Position numbers and translations under genes: made by a program
Shown here: piece after piece, positions 1 through 8,268 of the stretch
Numbering within the stretch: the stretch's first letter is position 1
Layout: each line of letters opens with the position of its first letter
Assembly: GCA_022793875.1 (NCBI GenBank)
Contig: JAAWDR010000006.1
Span: forward strand, 1-50,931
DNA: 50,931 nt
Origin: Clostridia bacterium
GTDB lineage: Bacteria; Bacillota; Clostridia; TANB77; CAG-508
Direction of reading: 5' to 3'
Notes under the pieces: model-generated
Databases searched by the model: none
What the model saw: the letters and a program-made list of their open reading frames with translations, nothing else
What the model was told of the DNA's origin: nothing

Positions 1-278
1 CCCTAATTGATTTTATTAAGATTTTCTATAGTCCTTCCATGGCACATTCGAAATTTCATTCAAAAGAAATATAAGTATCTATTTTGGCCTGAGTGAAAGC
101 GGCTCATTTTCTTATTTTAACAATTCTTTTTGAACATAATGAACAAGATACATACTAAAATATATCTCTATAGTAGGTGATCCAACCATCAAAAAAAAAG
201 TGTTGTGTATTAAGACATAATATCTTAATATCTGGCAGTTTTTTAGTAAATATTAATAGATAATGAAAAAGGCATAGA
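1..278. other. Left-edge region without a recognisable gene
   Basis: No open frame with a ribosome-binding site or a recognisable protein is visible on either strand. A weak hairpin (attaaga / tcttaat) lies near 208-228. The stretch may be the 3' side of something outside the window. Confidence 0.5.
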
Positions 279-310
279 AAAATGGCATATTTCTATAAAT
301 ATACCATTTT
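279..310 (-). terminator. Intrinsic terminator of the M23 peptidase gene
   Basis: Arms aaaatggcatat and atataccatttt form a 12-bp stem, with one G-U pair when read on the minus strand. A short T-rich tail follows. It lies directly past the stop of the M23 gene. Confidence 0.6.
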
Positions 311-1274
311 AATTATATAAATATTTTTGTGGATTTACATGTTTTCCATTTATTCTAATTTCTAAATGCAAATGTGGACCAGTAGAATTACCTGTACTTC
401 CAACTAAAGCAATTACATCTCCTGCCTTTACTTTTTGACCAGGTTTTACATACATTTTACTTGTATGTGCATACCATGTTTCTACTCCATTACTATGATC
501 TACTTTTACTAAATATCCATATGCTCCCGCTTTGGCTGCATGTGTTACTGTTCCATTTGAAATAACTTTTATTGGAGTTCCTTGTGCTGCTTGTATATCT
601 AATCCTGTATGTGTTGATGACCTTATACTACTACTTACTCCATATCTTGAAGAAATTCTTCCTGTTATTGGCAATGTTACTATTTTTATACCATTTACTT
701 TGGCTATTTCTTCAGTAGTATCTATGTCTAATGTTTCTATTATGTTTGTTTTCGCAACCTCTAATGTTTTTATGTCTAATTCTTCTATATTGGTTGTTGT
801 CTTTTCATTTACTGTAAGACTTATTTCTTTGTCTGTTACTTCTTCTATATCATTTATTATTTGGTTTGCATTTTCTATTGTATCAACTTGTTCTATTGAT
901 TTATCATTAAATGCTAGTTCATAGTATTTGTATGTTATTTCTACTGTTTTTTGTAATGCTATTATTATTTCATTTTCATTACTTTCTTTTGTTTTTTCTA
1001 CTAGTTTTAGCTCATATTCTGGATTTTCTGTTAGTTCTACTTTGTCTATATTTTTACTACTATATTTTTCTATATTTTCTTCTACCATCTCATTAAATGC
1101 TTTTCTATTTTGTATATATCCTACTTGCTCTCCAGAAATTTTTACTTCATACATTGGTTTATATTTTATTAATATTATCGCGATAATAAACCCTAAAGAT
1201 ATTAAAGCTATGTTAAAAAATTTTAATGTTTCTTTCATATAAAATTTTAATTTTCTTATACTAATAAAATTCAC
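309..1274 (-). CDS. Membrane-anchored M23 family metallopeptidase
   Basis: A 321-residue protein with a short cytoplasmic start, one membrane segment (about residues 17-37), a 150-residue linker rich in Glu, Thr and Ile, and a C-terminal LytM/M23 domain (about 205-321). The zinc ligands are visible as HTGLDIQ (HxxxD) and HLHLEI (HxH), with the typical GSTGNSTGPHLH block. Such enzymes cut peptidoglycan cross-bridges outside the membrane. The linker may match the dimerisation or G5-like parts of clostridial relatives, but I do not recognise it firmly. The start is uncertain: a GTG at 1274 lies only one base after AGGAG, while an ATG thirteen codons in has no clear Shine-Dalgarno. The gene stands alone, with a terminator at its end. 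Confidence 0.85.
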   Translation of the reverse strand: MNFISIRKLKFYMKETLKFFNIALISLGFIIAIILIKYKPMYEVKISGEQVGYIQNRKAFNEMVEENIEKYSSKNIDKVELTENPEYELKLVEKTKESNENEIIIALQKTVEITYKYYELAFNDKSIEQVDTIENANQIINDIEEVTDKEISLTVNEKTTTNIEELDIKTLEVAKTNIIETLDIDTTEEIAKVNGIKIVTLPITGRISSRYGVSSSIRSSTHTGLDIQAAQGTPIKVISNGTVTHAAKAGAYGYLVKVDHSNGVETWYAHTSKMYVKPGQKVKAGDVIALVGSTGNSTGPHLHLEIRINGKHVNPQKYLYN

Positions 1275-1648
1275 TCTCCTTTTATATTCAATAGAATTTT
1301 TCTATTGTTGTTTTTAACGCGACTATTTTTTATTATACTATATATTGTGTTCATTTGCAAATTATGTATTCATAATTTTTCTAATTCTACCATTTTATTT
1401 TAGTTTTTGCTCTTTTATTTCTTCGTTTTTTAACTTTATCTCTATTTTACTTCTATTTTCTGTATATTTTAGTATTTTTAAATATTGTAATTATCTCTTT
1501 TTTATTTATAAGTTTATTTTTATTTTTATGTTTCTTCAAAACTTATAAGTAAAGTGCTATATTATTAATATAAAATTTTATTTATGCTAAATTTATTAAA
1601 CAATATATGATTTAGATTATATGAATTTGAAAAGAAAGGTGGATTATA
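1275..1648. other. Intergenic region between divergent genes
   Basis: This 374-base, very T-rich spacer separates the minus-strand M23 gene from the plus-strand XRE gene, so it must hold both promoters. I see no ORF with a ribosome-binding site and no strong hairpin. The region near 1560-1600 carries TATA-like runs, but no promoter can be fixed with confidence. Confidence 0.4.
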
Positions 1649-1987
1649 ATGGCTTTAGATTATAGTGTTATAGGTTCTAGAATAAAACAAGCACGACTTG
1701 CTAAAAATATGACTCAAGAGGATTTAGCTGATCAAATTGATATCTCTGTTGCTTTTTTAAGCAGAGTTGAGAGAGGAAATTCTCGTGTTAATTTAAAAAG
1801 ATTAAATCAATTATGTGATTTATTAGATGTTTCTGAAGGATATTTATTAAATGGTGCTTCTAGTAGCTCTGAAAATTACTTAGATAAGGAATTTACAGAT
1901 TTAATTAAAAGTGTTTCTCCAGAAAAACAAAAATTAATATATAATGTAGCTAAAACTATTGCAGAAACAGATTTAGATGCAGAATAA
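1649..1987 (+). CDS. XRE/SinR-type helix-turn-helix regulator
   Basis: A 112-residue protein preceded by gaaaggtgg. Residues 9-65 form a classic Cro/C1 HTH (IKQARLAKNMTQEDLADQI, then VAFLSRVERGNSR in the recognition helix). The C-terminal 40 residues are a short helical part (LIKSVSPEKQKLIYNVAKTI), as in SinR-like regulators of Firmicutes. Its targets are unknown. It is monocistronic, convergent with the M15 hydrolase gene, and shares a bidirectional terminator with it. Confidence 0.85.
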   Translation: MALDYSVIGSRIKQARLAKNMTQEDLADQIDISVAFLSRVERGNSRVNLKRLNQLCDLLDVSEGYLLNGASSSSENYLDKEFTDLIKSVSPEKQKLIYNVAKTIAETDLDAE

Positions 1988-2027
1988 ATTGAAAAATTCG
2001 ACCAATTGAGGTCGTTTTTTCAATTTA
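1986..2027. terminator. Bidirectional terminator between convergent genes
   Basis: A long interrupted stem (aaattgaaaaa / ttttttcaattt outside, cgacc / ggtcg inside, loop aattga). It overlaps the stop codons of the XRE gene and the M15 hydrolase gene and has T runs in both directions. Confidence 0.8.
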
Positions 2028-2701
2028 TTGTTGTACTAGTTGGACCTGTTCCAACTACATTTTCTTGTAATGAACGCCATGTATTACATCCTACAATTCC
2101 ATCAGCAGATAAACCTCTTGACCTTTGATATGCAATTACTGCATTTTGTGTTCCTGCTCCAAAGATTCCATCTAATCCATTTGTTGAAAAACCTAGTGTA
2201 TTCAAGTCATCTTGTGCTATCAATACATAATTACTTACACTTCCCCTTCTTAGTAATGGAAATCCTCCTGTTGAACAAGCTGGTTTTCCGAAACCTTTTG
2301 TCAAAGTGAACCCATGTTGGTGTTAATGACTTTGGTTCCACAAATGCCCAAACTCCTGAATTAACAGCACTATTATATAGTCTATTTCTTTGTGTATTAC
2401 TTAATGTTTGGCCAACATCAAAAGCTGTTCCTGCATAATGTTGACTTTGATTTCCATGACCTCCTTCATATGGTCTCTTAAATGCAAATCCTACTGGTAT
2501 TGGACCTCCATAAATATATCTTTGACTATTCCAACTTTGCATTGTTCTTTTTGTTGTCCATAATATATTACTTTTGCTTGAGCCTCTGAATTCTCTTACT
2601 TTAAGTGTTCCATTTGTGTTATATGGCATTGGCTCTGCTTCTCCTCTATAATATGTTTCCATTCTATCTGTATCATTATTAAATATTATTATTTTTGCCA
2701 A
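2020..2701 (-). CDS. M15-type peptidase with peptidoglycan-binding domain, +1 shift at CGG
   Basis: Two overlapping frames make one protein of about 226 residues. The N-terminal part (frame from 2701) carries the M15 metal-site pattern SQHYAGTAFDVG and WVHFD, as in D,D-carboxypeptidase/endolysin-like enzymes. The C-terminal part (frame to 2020) is a PG_binding_1 repeat (QDDLNTLGFSTNG, GIFGAGTQNAVIAYQ). The frames meet at an in-frame CGG (plus-strand CCG 2288-2290). Reading TTT, skipping C, then GGA gives KRFGKPACSTGG, which fits the family; the strict frame runs into unrelated residues and stops. There is no signal peptide, so it may act in sporulation, germination or lysis. The ribosome site is AGGAGG. 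It could be a plain frameshift mutation, but the same lesion recurs at seven other CGG codons here. Confidence 0.8.
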
Positions 2702-2714
2702 AATGAAAACCTCC

Positions 2715-2745
2715 TCATACTTTTTATATATAGTATGAAAAAGTT
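2715..2745 (-). other. Hairpin in the leader of the M15 hydrolase gene
   Basis: Arms catact and agtatg flank an AT-rich loop just upstream of the AGGAGG of the M15 gene and downstream of the sortase stop. It could be a weak sortase terminator or an mRNA leader structure. Support is weak. Confidence 0.3.
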
Positions 2746-2757
2746 TTCTTTTTGTTA

Positions 2758-3525
2758 CTATTTTACTTCTTTACATCTAACAATAATTCTTAATTGGCTA
2801 TCATCTGTACATGTTATTAATGTTACTTCTTTCCTTCCTCCTGTCATTTGAGTTGTATCTCTTGTGTCATTTGGATCTACTGTATGTTTATCATAAACTT
2901 CATATGTAATTGTTCTTCCTGTTAAATCTGTTAATTCTATTGTATCTCCAATTACTAAATTTTTAACTTTACTAAAAAATCTATTATTTCTATAATTATG
3001 CCCTACTATACAAAAGTTACCAACTTCATTTGGCTCATATCCATGATATTTGACTGGTGAGCTTTTTAATAATGCTTCTGTTTCTTGTAGGCTTCCTGTT
3101 TCTCCTTGTACTACTGCATAGTCTACACCTATTTTAGGTATTTTTATTCCTGCTATTGTTTTACATTTATATCCACTAGTAGTTGTAATCCATTCTGCTT
3201 GTGCATTCATTTCGGCTACACTTGGTGTTTTTTCAGTTGGCAATTCATAATCTTCTTGTGTTCCATCTAAAACTACTAATAATATATCATCTGTTGCTAT
3301 TGTATTGTCTTCAATTACTCCTGCACTAACTTGTGTTAACATTCCTTCTAAGATTTCTTTAGATTCTTCTTCTCCTTTATTTCTATCATATTCTGCATAT
3401 ATGTACATAGATGTTAGAATGCAAACTACAAATATAGATATTATAAAATAGAATTTATATATTTTCTTTTTTCTTTTTAATTCTGGCGTAACATATAATT
3501 TTTCTGTTACTAATATCTGATTCAT
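2758..3525 (-). CDS. Sortase family protein
   Basis: A 255-residue protein with an N-terminal membrane anchor (about residues 25-45) and an extracellular sortase domain from about 115 to the end. The catalytic triad is visible: His in VGHNYR, Cys in TLITC, and Arg in RIIVRC. Sortases join LPxTG-like proteins to the cell wall or to each other. The TLITC signature and the size are compatible with class B/D-like housekeeping sortases, but the class cannot be settled by eye. No LPxTG substrate was noticed in the window. The start follows TAAGGAGG. The M15 hydrolase gene lies immediately downstream on the same strand, so co-transcription is possible. Confidence 0.9.
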   Translation of the reverse strand: MNQILVTEKLYVTPELKRKKKIYKFYFIISIFVVCILTSMYIYAEYDRNKGEEESKEILEGMLTQVSAGVIEDNTIATDDILLVVLDGTQEDYELPTEKTPSVAEMNAQAEWITTTSGYKCKTIAGIKIPKIGVDYAVVQGETGSLQETEALLKSSPVKYHGYEPNEVGNFCIVGHNYRNNRFFSKVKNLVIGDTIELTDLTGRTITYEVYDKHTVDPNDTRDTTQMTGGRKEVTLITCTDDSQLRIIVRCKEVK

Positions 3526-3592
3526 TCTAGCCTCCTTACATTATACTTCTTTTTTATTATAACATATTTAATGTTCTTTTTGAATAGCTTAC

Positions 3593-4447
3593 TTATAAAT
3601 TATCTGAAATTTTTGCAAATTGTTCTAATGTTAATTCTTCTGGTCTTACATTTTCATTTAATCCCAATGTTTTTAATATTTCTGTTCCTTGTTGCTTATT
3701 TTCAAATATTTTATTATTTGTTAATGAGTTTAATAAAGTTTTTCTTTTTTGCATAAATGCATTTTTTATTACTTCAAACATTTTTTCTTTGCTTTTTGGA
3801 TCAACACCTGGCTCTTTTCTTATGTTTAATTTTATTACTTTTGATGTGACTTCTGGCTCTGGTATAAATGAATTATTAGGTACTTCTATTATTCCTTCTG
3901 ATATTGCATAATAATATACAGAATATGTTATTGCTCCTGTATTTTTTTCTCCTGGTATTGCTATTAATCTATCTGCAACTTCTTTTTGTATCATTACTGT
4001 GATACTTTCTAATTCTAGTTCTTCTTCTAATAATTTCATTATTATTGGTGTTGTTATATAATATGGTAAGTTTGCTACTATTTTTGCTTTTTTTATCTTT
4101 CCTTGTTCTTTTTGGATTTTTATCATATTTTTTAAGTCTACCTTTAAGACGTCTTCATTTATAATTTCAAAATTGTCGTATACTGCAAATCTATCTTTTA
4201 ATATATTTATCATTTTGTTATCCAGTTCAATACATATCACTTTTCCTGCTTGTTCTAATAAATATTTTGTTAGTGTTCCTAGTCCTGGTCCTATTTCTAT
4301 AACTAAGTCTTCTTTGCTTATTTCACTACTATTCACTATCGTTTTTACCACTTCTTCACTTATTAAAAAGTTTTGTCCTAGTTTTTTATTTGCTTTTATA
4401 TTGTATTTTTTCATTATGAATTTTGTTTCTTCTAATATATTTCCCAT
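3593..4447 (-). CDS. rsmA: 16S rRNA dimethyladenosine transferase RsmA (KsgA)
   Basis: A 284-residue protein of normal family length. It shows the N-terminal GQNFL motif, the S-adenosylmethionine site VIEIGPGLGTLT, and the catalytic NLPYYI motif. It dimethylates two adjacent adenosines near the 3' end of 16S rRNA during 30S maturation. The C-terminal helical domain (KRKTLLNSL, LTLEQFAKISDNL) is intact. The start follows AAAGGAGAATTT. In many Firmicutes rsmA lies near rnmV and yabG; here the upstream neighbour is a decayed toxin-like gene. Confidence 0.97.
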   Translation of the reverse strand: MGNILEETKFIMKKYNIKANKKLGQNFLISEEVVKTIVNSSEISKEDLVIEIGPGLGTLTKYLLEQAGKVICIELDNKMINILKDRFAVYDNFEIINEDVLKVDLKNMIKIQKEQGKIKKAKIVANLPYYITTPIIMKLLEEELELESITVMIQKEVADRLIAIPGEKNTGAITYSVYYYAISEGIIEVPNNSFIPEPEVTSKVIKLNIRKEPGVDPKSKEKMFEVIKNAFMQKRKTLLNSLTNNKIFENKQQGTEILKTLGLNENVRPEELTLEQFAKISDNL

Positions 4448-4517
4448 AAATTCTCCTTTTTACATATTTATTATATCAGGATTTTGACTGCTTTTCAATA
4501 GAGCAAAATATAATATA

Positions 4518-4539
4518 AAAAGAGCAGACTTGCTCTTTT
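4518..4539 (-). terminator. Intrinsic terminator after the MazF-like pseudogene
   Basis: Arms aaaagagca and tgctctttt around a gact loop, with an AT-rich tail on the minus strand, just past the stop of the decayed gene. Confidence 0.65.
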
Positions 4540-4543
4540 GGAT

Positions 4544-5045
4544 TTACATTGTATCTTTAAACTTTTCTAAAAAACTTTTTTTATATTCCTCTATATTCTC
4601 TTGGTCTACTTCTCCAATTTTAAATAATATTTGGCTTTCTTTAATTATATATATTACATCTGTTTTTACTATACTATCTTTTTCTAATCCATTTTGTTCA
4701 TCTTTGGATAATAATTTATTTGTTTTATATTTTATTTTTTTTTAATTGTGATGATATTATCATCCCAAAACTTTCTATAGGAATAGCAAAATTATTTTGA
4801 TCTATAATAACAAATAAATGATTGTTTCCTTCTTTTCCATTCTCATATTCATATTTTTTTACAAATACAATATCTCATATTTTATAATAACTATATTCTA
4901 AATTTTCTTCTTTTAAAACATTTTCGATTTTTCCTTTATGGAACTCATTTTCAACTAAATATTCTTTAAATGCTTCTTTAACGTCTTTTACTTTACCTTT
5001 TTTATATGCTATTTTCATAAATTCACTCAAGTTATTATTTTCCAT
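4544..5045 (-). pseudogene. Decayed PemK/MazF-like toxin gene
   Basis: From ATG at 5045 (AGGAG nine bases upstream) a frame encodes MENNNLSEFMKIAYKKG and a roughly 55-residue helical N-terminus. A TGA follows at 4875-4877, where GGA would give KIGDIVFV. The same frame then reads DIVFVKKYEYENGK, NHLFVIIDQNN and IPIESFGMI, a MazF/PemK-like beta-barrel start. At a nine-base poly-T run (4735-4743) the frame changes by one base and continues with KTNKLLSKDEQNGLEKDSIV to a TAA at 4544. The gene carries one nonsense change and one homopolymer indel, neither at CGG. It looks genuinely dead and makes a useful contrast to the CGG breaks. The family assignment rests on pattern memory. Confidence 0.6.
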
Positions 5046-5241
5046 ACTTTATTTCTCCTATATTTATAAATGAATTATAATCTCTCAATATATTTATTTT
5101 GTAAATATTTATTTATTGCTTATATTGTACTATTTATTTTTTTAATTGTCAATATTTATCAAACCTTAAGTTTAAGTATTCTTATTTACATTTCTTAGCA
5201 TCCAACATTTTTTTCAAGTTGTTTGGGTTAAGCTAAAAATG

Positions 5242-5601
5242 TTACATTATTTGTTTTATATGATTTACATTAAACCTTCCATTTGCAATTAAAACCTCAA
5301 TTACATCAAACCTAGAAAAAATATCTAATAAATTTAACTTATATAAAAAATATCTTGCAGATTTATACATATGAGTTTGTTTTACTTTATTTACAGCCTC
5401 TGCTGGCTCACCAAAATTATTATTAATTCTAGTTTTCACTTCTATAAAAACAATTTCCTTTTTATCCTTTGCGATTATATCAATTTCACCTTGTCTACAA
5501 TAAAAATTTCTTCGTAAAATTTGATATTTATTTTTAATTAAATATTCTACTGCTATTTGTTCTCCTATATTTCCTAATTCTTTTTTTATATGTATTTTCA
5601 T
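5242..5601 (-). CDS. yraN: YraN family endonuclease-like protein (UPF0102)
   Basis: A 119-residue protein. The core GEQIAVEYLI, RRNFYCRQGEIDIIA and EIVFIEVKTR is the UPF0102 signature. It forms the PD-(D/E)XK-like active site (E, D, E-x-K) of Holliday-junction-resolvase-type folds. The exact role is not established; the family sits with DNA-processing genes in most bacteria. The ATG overlaps the dprA stop by four bases (ATGA), showing translational coupling in a comM-dprA-yraN operon. It is complete at its normal size. Confidence 0.92.
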   Translation of the reverse strand: MKIHIKKELGNIGEQIAVEYLIKNKYQILRRNFYCRQGEIDIIAKDKKEIVFIEVKTRINNNFGEPAEAVNKVKQTHMYKSARYFLYKLNLLDIFSRFDVIEVLIANGRFNVNHIKQIM

Positions 5602-6458
5602 TTTATTCTATAATTATTTCCTGGAAGAGATACAATTTTATCTTCTAATTCAAGCATCATTAACTTATAGCTTATTTCGTTTATATCTAGTTTTAATTTT
5701 TTGGCTATATCATTTATATGTATTTCTTTTTCATTGTTTATAATATCAAAAATCTCTTTATATTCTTCACTAATCGAATTGTCTTTACACTTTTTTATTT
5801 TTATTTTTTTTAAATTAATTTCAGGATATTTACTTATAATATCTTCTACTTCTGTTACTAAAAAAGCTCCTTCTTTTATTAATTTATTTGGTGTTATGCC
5901 TTTAGAGTTTTCTAAATTTGATGGAACACAAAATACATTTTTTTCTTGTTTCTTTGTTAATTCTGCTGTCACACTTGTACCACTTCTAGTTCCTCCTTCT
6001 ATTACTAATGTTGCTATTGCTAATCCACTTACAATTCTATTTCTTTCTAAAAATCTATTTGATGTAGCTTTTTCATTTTCATCATATTCTGTTATTACAA
6101 GTCCATTGTTTTGTATTATTTCATTATATAATTTTATATTCTCTTTTGGATATATATTATTAAATCCACTTGGAATTATAGCTATTGTATTTCCCGTTGT
6201 TTCTATACTTCCAATATGTGCAAAACTATCAATTCCTTTTGCCATTCCACTTATTATTGTTATTCCATATAAACTTAATTCTTTTGAAAATTTTCTTGCC
6301 ATTTTTTCACCATATTGTGTACAACATCTTGAACCAATTATTGCAATTCCTATTGTATCTAATAATTTCTTGTTTCCTTTTAAATATAATTGTTTTGGCG
6401 GATTATGTATTTTTCTTAATTGTTCTGGATATCTTCTATCATCTATGTTTATTTTCAT
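5598..6458 (-). CDS. dprA: DNA-processing protein DprA
   Basis: A 286-residue protein with the Rossmann-like DprA core: GIAIIGSR, ISGMAKGIDSFAHIGS, RFLERNRIVSGLA and VIEGGTRSGTSVTA. A C-terminal winged-helix domain (about residues 225-286) ends in LPGNNYRIK. DprA loads RecA on incoming single-stranded DNA in transformation. The N-terminal SAM-like domain of longer DprAs is largely missing, which is common in clostridial forms. The start follows GTGGAGAT. It lies 23 bases after the comM stop and overlaps yraN, so it is an operon member. Confidence 0.95.
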   Translation of the reverse strand: MKINIDDRRYPEQLRKIHNPPKQLYLKGNKKLLDTIGIAIIGSRCCTQYGEKMARKFSKELSLYGITIISGMAKGIDSFAHIGSIETTGNTIAIIPSGFNNIYPKENIKLYNEIIQNNGLVITEYDENEKATSNRFLERNRIVSGLAIATLVIEGGTRSGTSVTAELTKKQEKNVFCVPSNLENSKGITPNKLIKEGAFLVTEVEDIISKYPEINLKKIKIKKCKDNSISEEYKEIFDIINNEKEIHINDIAKKLKLDINEISYKLMMLELEDKIVSLPGNNYRIK

Positions 6459-6481
6459 ATAATCTCCACTATTTTGTATTT

Positions 6482-8023
6482 TTAGAATTTGTCTCCATAC
6501 TTTCTATCTAAACTTCTATATTGGATTGCTTCTGCTAAATGCTGTTTTTGAATATTATTACTTCCATCTAAATCTGCAATTGTTCTAGCAACCTTTAATA
6601 TTCTTCCATATGCTCTAGCACTTAATCCTAATTTATTAAATGCTAATTCCAATATTTTTTTACACTCTTCATTTAAAACACAGTATTTTTCTATCATTTT
6701 AGGTGTCAACTCAGCATTTGAAAATATATTTAAATCCTTGTATCTCAAATACTGTATTCTTCTTGCATTATTTACTCTTTCCTTTATCTGTTTCGAGCTT
6801 TCCACTTTATTTCCAGAGTTTAACTTCTGATATTTTACAGGTTTTACTTCAACATGTAAGTCTATTCTATCTAGTAATGGACCACTAATTCTATTTAGAT
6901 ATTTTTCTATTGCTAATTTTGAACATTTACATTCTTTTTCTATACTTCCATAGTATCCACATGGACATGGGTTCATGCTTGTAACTAGCATAAAATTAGC
7001 TGGATATACTACTTTTGAATATAGTCTTGATATTGTTACATTCCTATCTTCCAAAGGTCCTCTTAAAACTTCTAGTGTATTTCTATTAAATTCTGGTAAT
7101 TCATCTAAAAACAATACTCCATTATGTGCTAAACTGATTTCTCCTGGTTTTGGTATTACTCCTCCACCAATCATAGATGTTGGTGATATTGTATGATGTG
7201 GGCTTCTAAATGGTCTTTTGGTTATTATTCCAATATCATTATCTGTCATTCCAGATATACTATGTATTTTTGTTACTTCTAAGGCTTCTTCAAATGTTAA
7301 ATCTGGTAATATGGTTGTTATCCTTTTAGCTAGCATTGTTTTTCCACTACCGAGGTGGTCCTATTAGTCCGACAATTATGTCCGTCCTGCTGCTGCAATT
7401 TCTAATGCTCTTTTTACGTTTTCTTGTCCTTTTACTTCTGAAAAATCTATTTCTTCTTTATAATTTTTATTAAATAATTTTAATATATCTGCTTTTATTA
7501 CTTCTATTTCTATTTCTTTGTTTAAATATTTTACTAATTCTTTTAAGTTTTTTACTCCTATTATTTCTAGTCCCTTTACAATAGATGCTTCTCTTTCATT
7601 TCCTTTAGGTAATATTACTCTTTTTATTCCTAAATTTAATGCTTCTATGCACATTGGTAATATTCCGTTTACTCTGTTTATTTTTCCATCTAATGATAAT
7701 TCCCCTATAAATATTGTATTTTCTAAATTTGTACTCATTATTTCGTTTAGTGCAGCTAGTATTCCTACTGCAATTGGTAGGTCATAACTTGTCCCTTCTT
7801 TTTTTGAACTTGCTGGTGCTAAGTTTATTATAATTCTTCTGCTTGCAAATTCTATTTCTGAATTTTTTATTGCTGATTTTATTCTTTCTTTTGATTCTCT
7901 TACACTTGTATCTGGTAATCCTACTATTTCAAATGTTGGCAATCCTCCTGTTATATCTGTTTGTACTTCTACTAAATTTCCATCTATTCCATTTAATGAA
8001 ATTGTTTTTACATTCGCTATCAT
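6482..8023 (-). CDS. comM: ComM/YifB Mg-chelatase-like ATPase, three +1 shifts at CGG
   Basis: About 512 residues, the usual ComM length. The N-terminal Lon-like ChlI domain (MIANVKTISLNGIDGNLVEV, APASSKKEGTSYDLP) is in the frame from 8023. The AAA+ core and C-terminus (DELPEFNRNTLEVLRGPLED, MNPCPCGYYG, SARAYGRILKVARTIADLDG) are in the frame to 6482. Between them lie three in-frame CGG codons (plus-strand CCG at 7382-7384, 7369-7371, 7350-7352). Skipping one C at each gives AAAGGHNCGLIGPPGSGKT, the expected Walker A region. Each later CGG is in frame only after the earlier shift. The three skips sum to three bases, so both halves are in register. ComM is a helicase for branch migration in natural transformation. 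The start follows AAAGGAG. Confidence 0.85.
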
Positions 8024-8268
8024 AATTTTTTTCTCCTTTCTTTTAAGATTTTGTTACATTCGCATCCAATTTATATTTAATATCTTGGCAATTTATTTTA
8101 AAACTGTGAATTGTAACAACATTTTTAAATTTTCATTTTTTATTGCATTTTTTACTCTTTTAATATAAAATATTTTTAATGAAATATTTACTAGATAATG
8201 TTTTAAAACAACTCCTCTAAAATAGTTGATATATTAATATTATCCTGTAACATAAAATAAACAAAAGA

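Noticed and set aside
532..924. Plus-strand open frames opposite the minus-strand genes
   Set aside because: Leu/Phe/Ile-rich translations without ribosome-binding sites; they are antisense shadows of AT-rich genes.
6482..8023. Calling comM, rodA and the other CGG-split genes pseudogenes
   Set aside because: Long conserved frames continue after each break with no other damage, and the break is always the same codon. Decay would add stops and varied indels, as seen in the 4.5-kb and 39.5-kb remnants.
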